From Planctomycetota bacterium (GTDB taxonomy: Bacteria; Planctomycetota; Phycisphaerae; Phycisphaerales; UBA1924), in contig JAFEBN010000011.1 of the NCBI GenBank assembly GCA_018242645.1, positions 1 to 37,600 on the forward strand: a stretch of 37,600 bases of DNA, in the 5' to 3' direction. The notes under the pieces were generated by a model. That model was not told the DNA's origin and ran no database searches. It was given only the letters and a program-made list of their open reading frames with translations. Below are positions 37,061-37,600 of the stretch, piece after piece; position 1 is the stretch's first letter; each line of letters begins with the position of its first letter. The position numbers were made by a program, and so were the translations under genes.

Positions 37061-37600
37061 ATGGCCATGGAAAAAGAAGTGCTGACGACCGGCGAAGTGG
37101 CGAAGATCTGCAACGTCGCGCCCCGGACCGTCTCCAAGTGGTTCGATTCCGGTTCGCTCAAGGGGTACCGCATCCCCGGCTCGCGCGACCGCCGGATTCC
37201 CACCAGTGAACTGATCCGCTTCATGAAGGCGCACAACATCCCGCTCGAAGGGATCGCCAGCGGCCGCACCCGCGTGCTCATCGTCGATGCCGACAAGGAA
37301 GTCGCCTCGACGCTCGAGAAAGTGCTCTCGGAGCAGACCAGCTACGAAGTCCGCTCGGCCTGCAACGGCTTCGCCGCGGGCATCGAGGCCGAACGCTTCA
37401 AGCCCCATGTGCTCCTGATGGACCTCGAACTCGGCAACGGCGACGCCAAGGCGCTGACCGAAGCCATCCGCAAGAACGACAACCTCCAGATCACCAAGGT
37501 CGTCGCCATGAGCAGCAAGCTCACCGACGGTCAGGCCTACGCCCTCAAGGGCCAGGGCTTCGACGGATTCCTCCGCAAGCCGTTCCAAGTCCGTCAGGTC
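37061..37600 (+). CDS. Response regulator with N-terminal excisionase-like HTH (partial)
   Basis: 180 codons are visible and the 3' end is cut by the window. The N-terminus (about 7-55) is a MerR/excisionase-type helix-turn-helix: LTTGEVAKICNVAPRTVSKW, then FDSGSLKGYRIPGSRDRRIP. A receiver domain follows at 71-180: VLIVDADKE with the acidic pair (Asp76, Asp78), VLLMDLELGNG with the phosphoacceptor Asp121, VAMSSK and FLRKPF with the conserved Lys173. The order DNA-binding domain first, receiver second, is the reverse of the common OmpR/NarL arrangement. The ATG at 37061 is preceded by GAGGTG at 6 bases. It is divergent from the HEAT-repeat gene. The kinase and targets are unknown. Confidence 0.9.
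   Translation, partial: MAMEKEVLTTGEVAKICNVAPRTVSKWFDSGSLKGYRIPGSRDRRIPTSELIRFMKAHNIPLEGIASGRTRVLIVDADKEVASTLEKVLSEQTSYEVRSACNGFAAGIEAERFKPHVLLMDLELGNGDAKALTEAIRKNDNLQITKVVAMSSKLTDGQAYALKGQGFDGFLRKPFQVRQV

Overview
The window looks like chromosomal DNA of a planctomycete, probably of the class Phycisphaerae. This is inferred from gene content, not from a search. The clues are high GC, two pseudopilin-like proteins with the long [18 protein letters not shown] start, a secreted protein ending in two dockerin-type repeats, a response regulator with an excisionase-like DNA-binding domain ahead of its receiver, and several chaperonin genes. Gene density is high and almost everything reads as core chromosome. 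The clearest accessory element is a small GxxExxY gene flanked by inverted repeats inside a chaperone gene run.

Layout. 1-8,000: a partial sugar-type ABC substrate-binding protein, a large secreted dockerin-repeat protein, two pseudopilin-like proteins and a ribose-type ABC permease carrying an unusual extra N-terminal segment. 8,000-11,000: a RidA-family protein, an acyl-CoA synthetase-like enzyme and a SPOR-domain lipoprotein. 10,930-19,144, all on the minus strand: a protein-folding block. In transcription order it is groEL (GGM tail), DedA, HIT, groES, groEL (no GGM tail), GxxExxY, dnaJ, grpE, an FmdB-type zinc ribbon and acpS. 19,639-25,371, plus strand: a lone nuoA, an EAL-CBS-GGDEF-like protein, then a tight run of a DUF2752 membrane protein, two lipoproteins, an unrecognised protein and a low-molecular-weight phosphotyrosine phosphatase. 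25,381-34,226, minus strand: a small membrane protein, the 2-oxoglutarate dehydrogenase E2 and E1 genes, and pstS-pstC-pstA-pstB without phoU. 34,327-37,600: an exported HEAT-repeat protein with an embedded receiver-like segment, a strongly G-rich upstream tract, and a divergent response regulator cut by the window end.

How the genes fit together. GroES with GroEL serves folding, and DnaJ with GrpE serves the DnaK cycle, although dnaK is not in the window. The two GroELs differ at a key apical residue and in the tail, so they probably handle different clients. SucA and SucB form two thirds of the 2-oxoglutarate dehydrogenase complex, while Pst imports phosphate. The 22,112-25,371 run is the best candidate here for an undescribed system: its genes abut or overlap, it contains two lipoproteins of apparently the same fold, and it ends in a phosphatase.

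Positions of promoters, hairpins and ribosome-binding sites were read by eye. No search or folding calculation was run.
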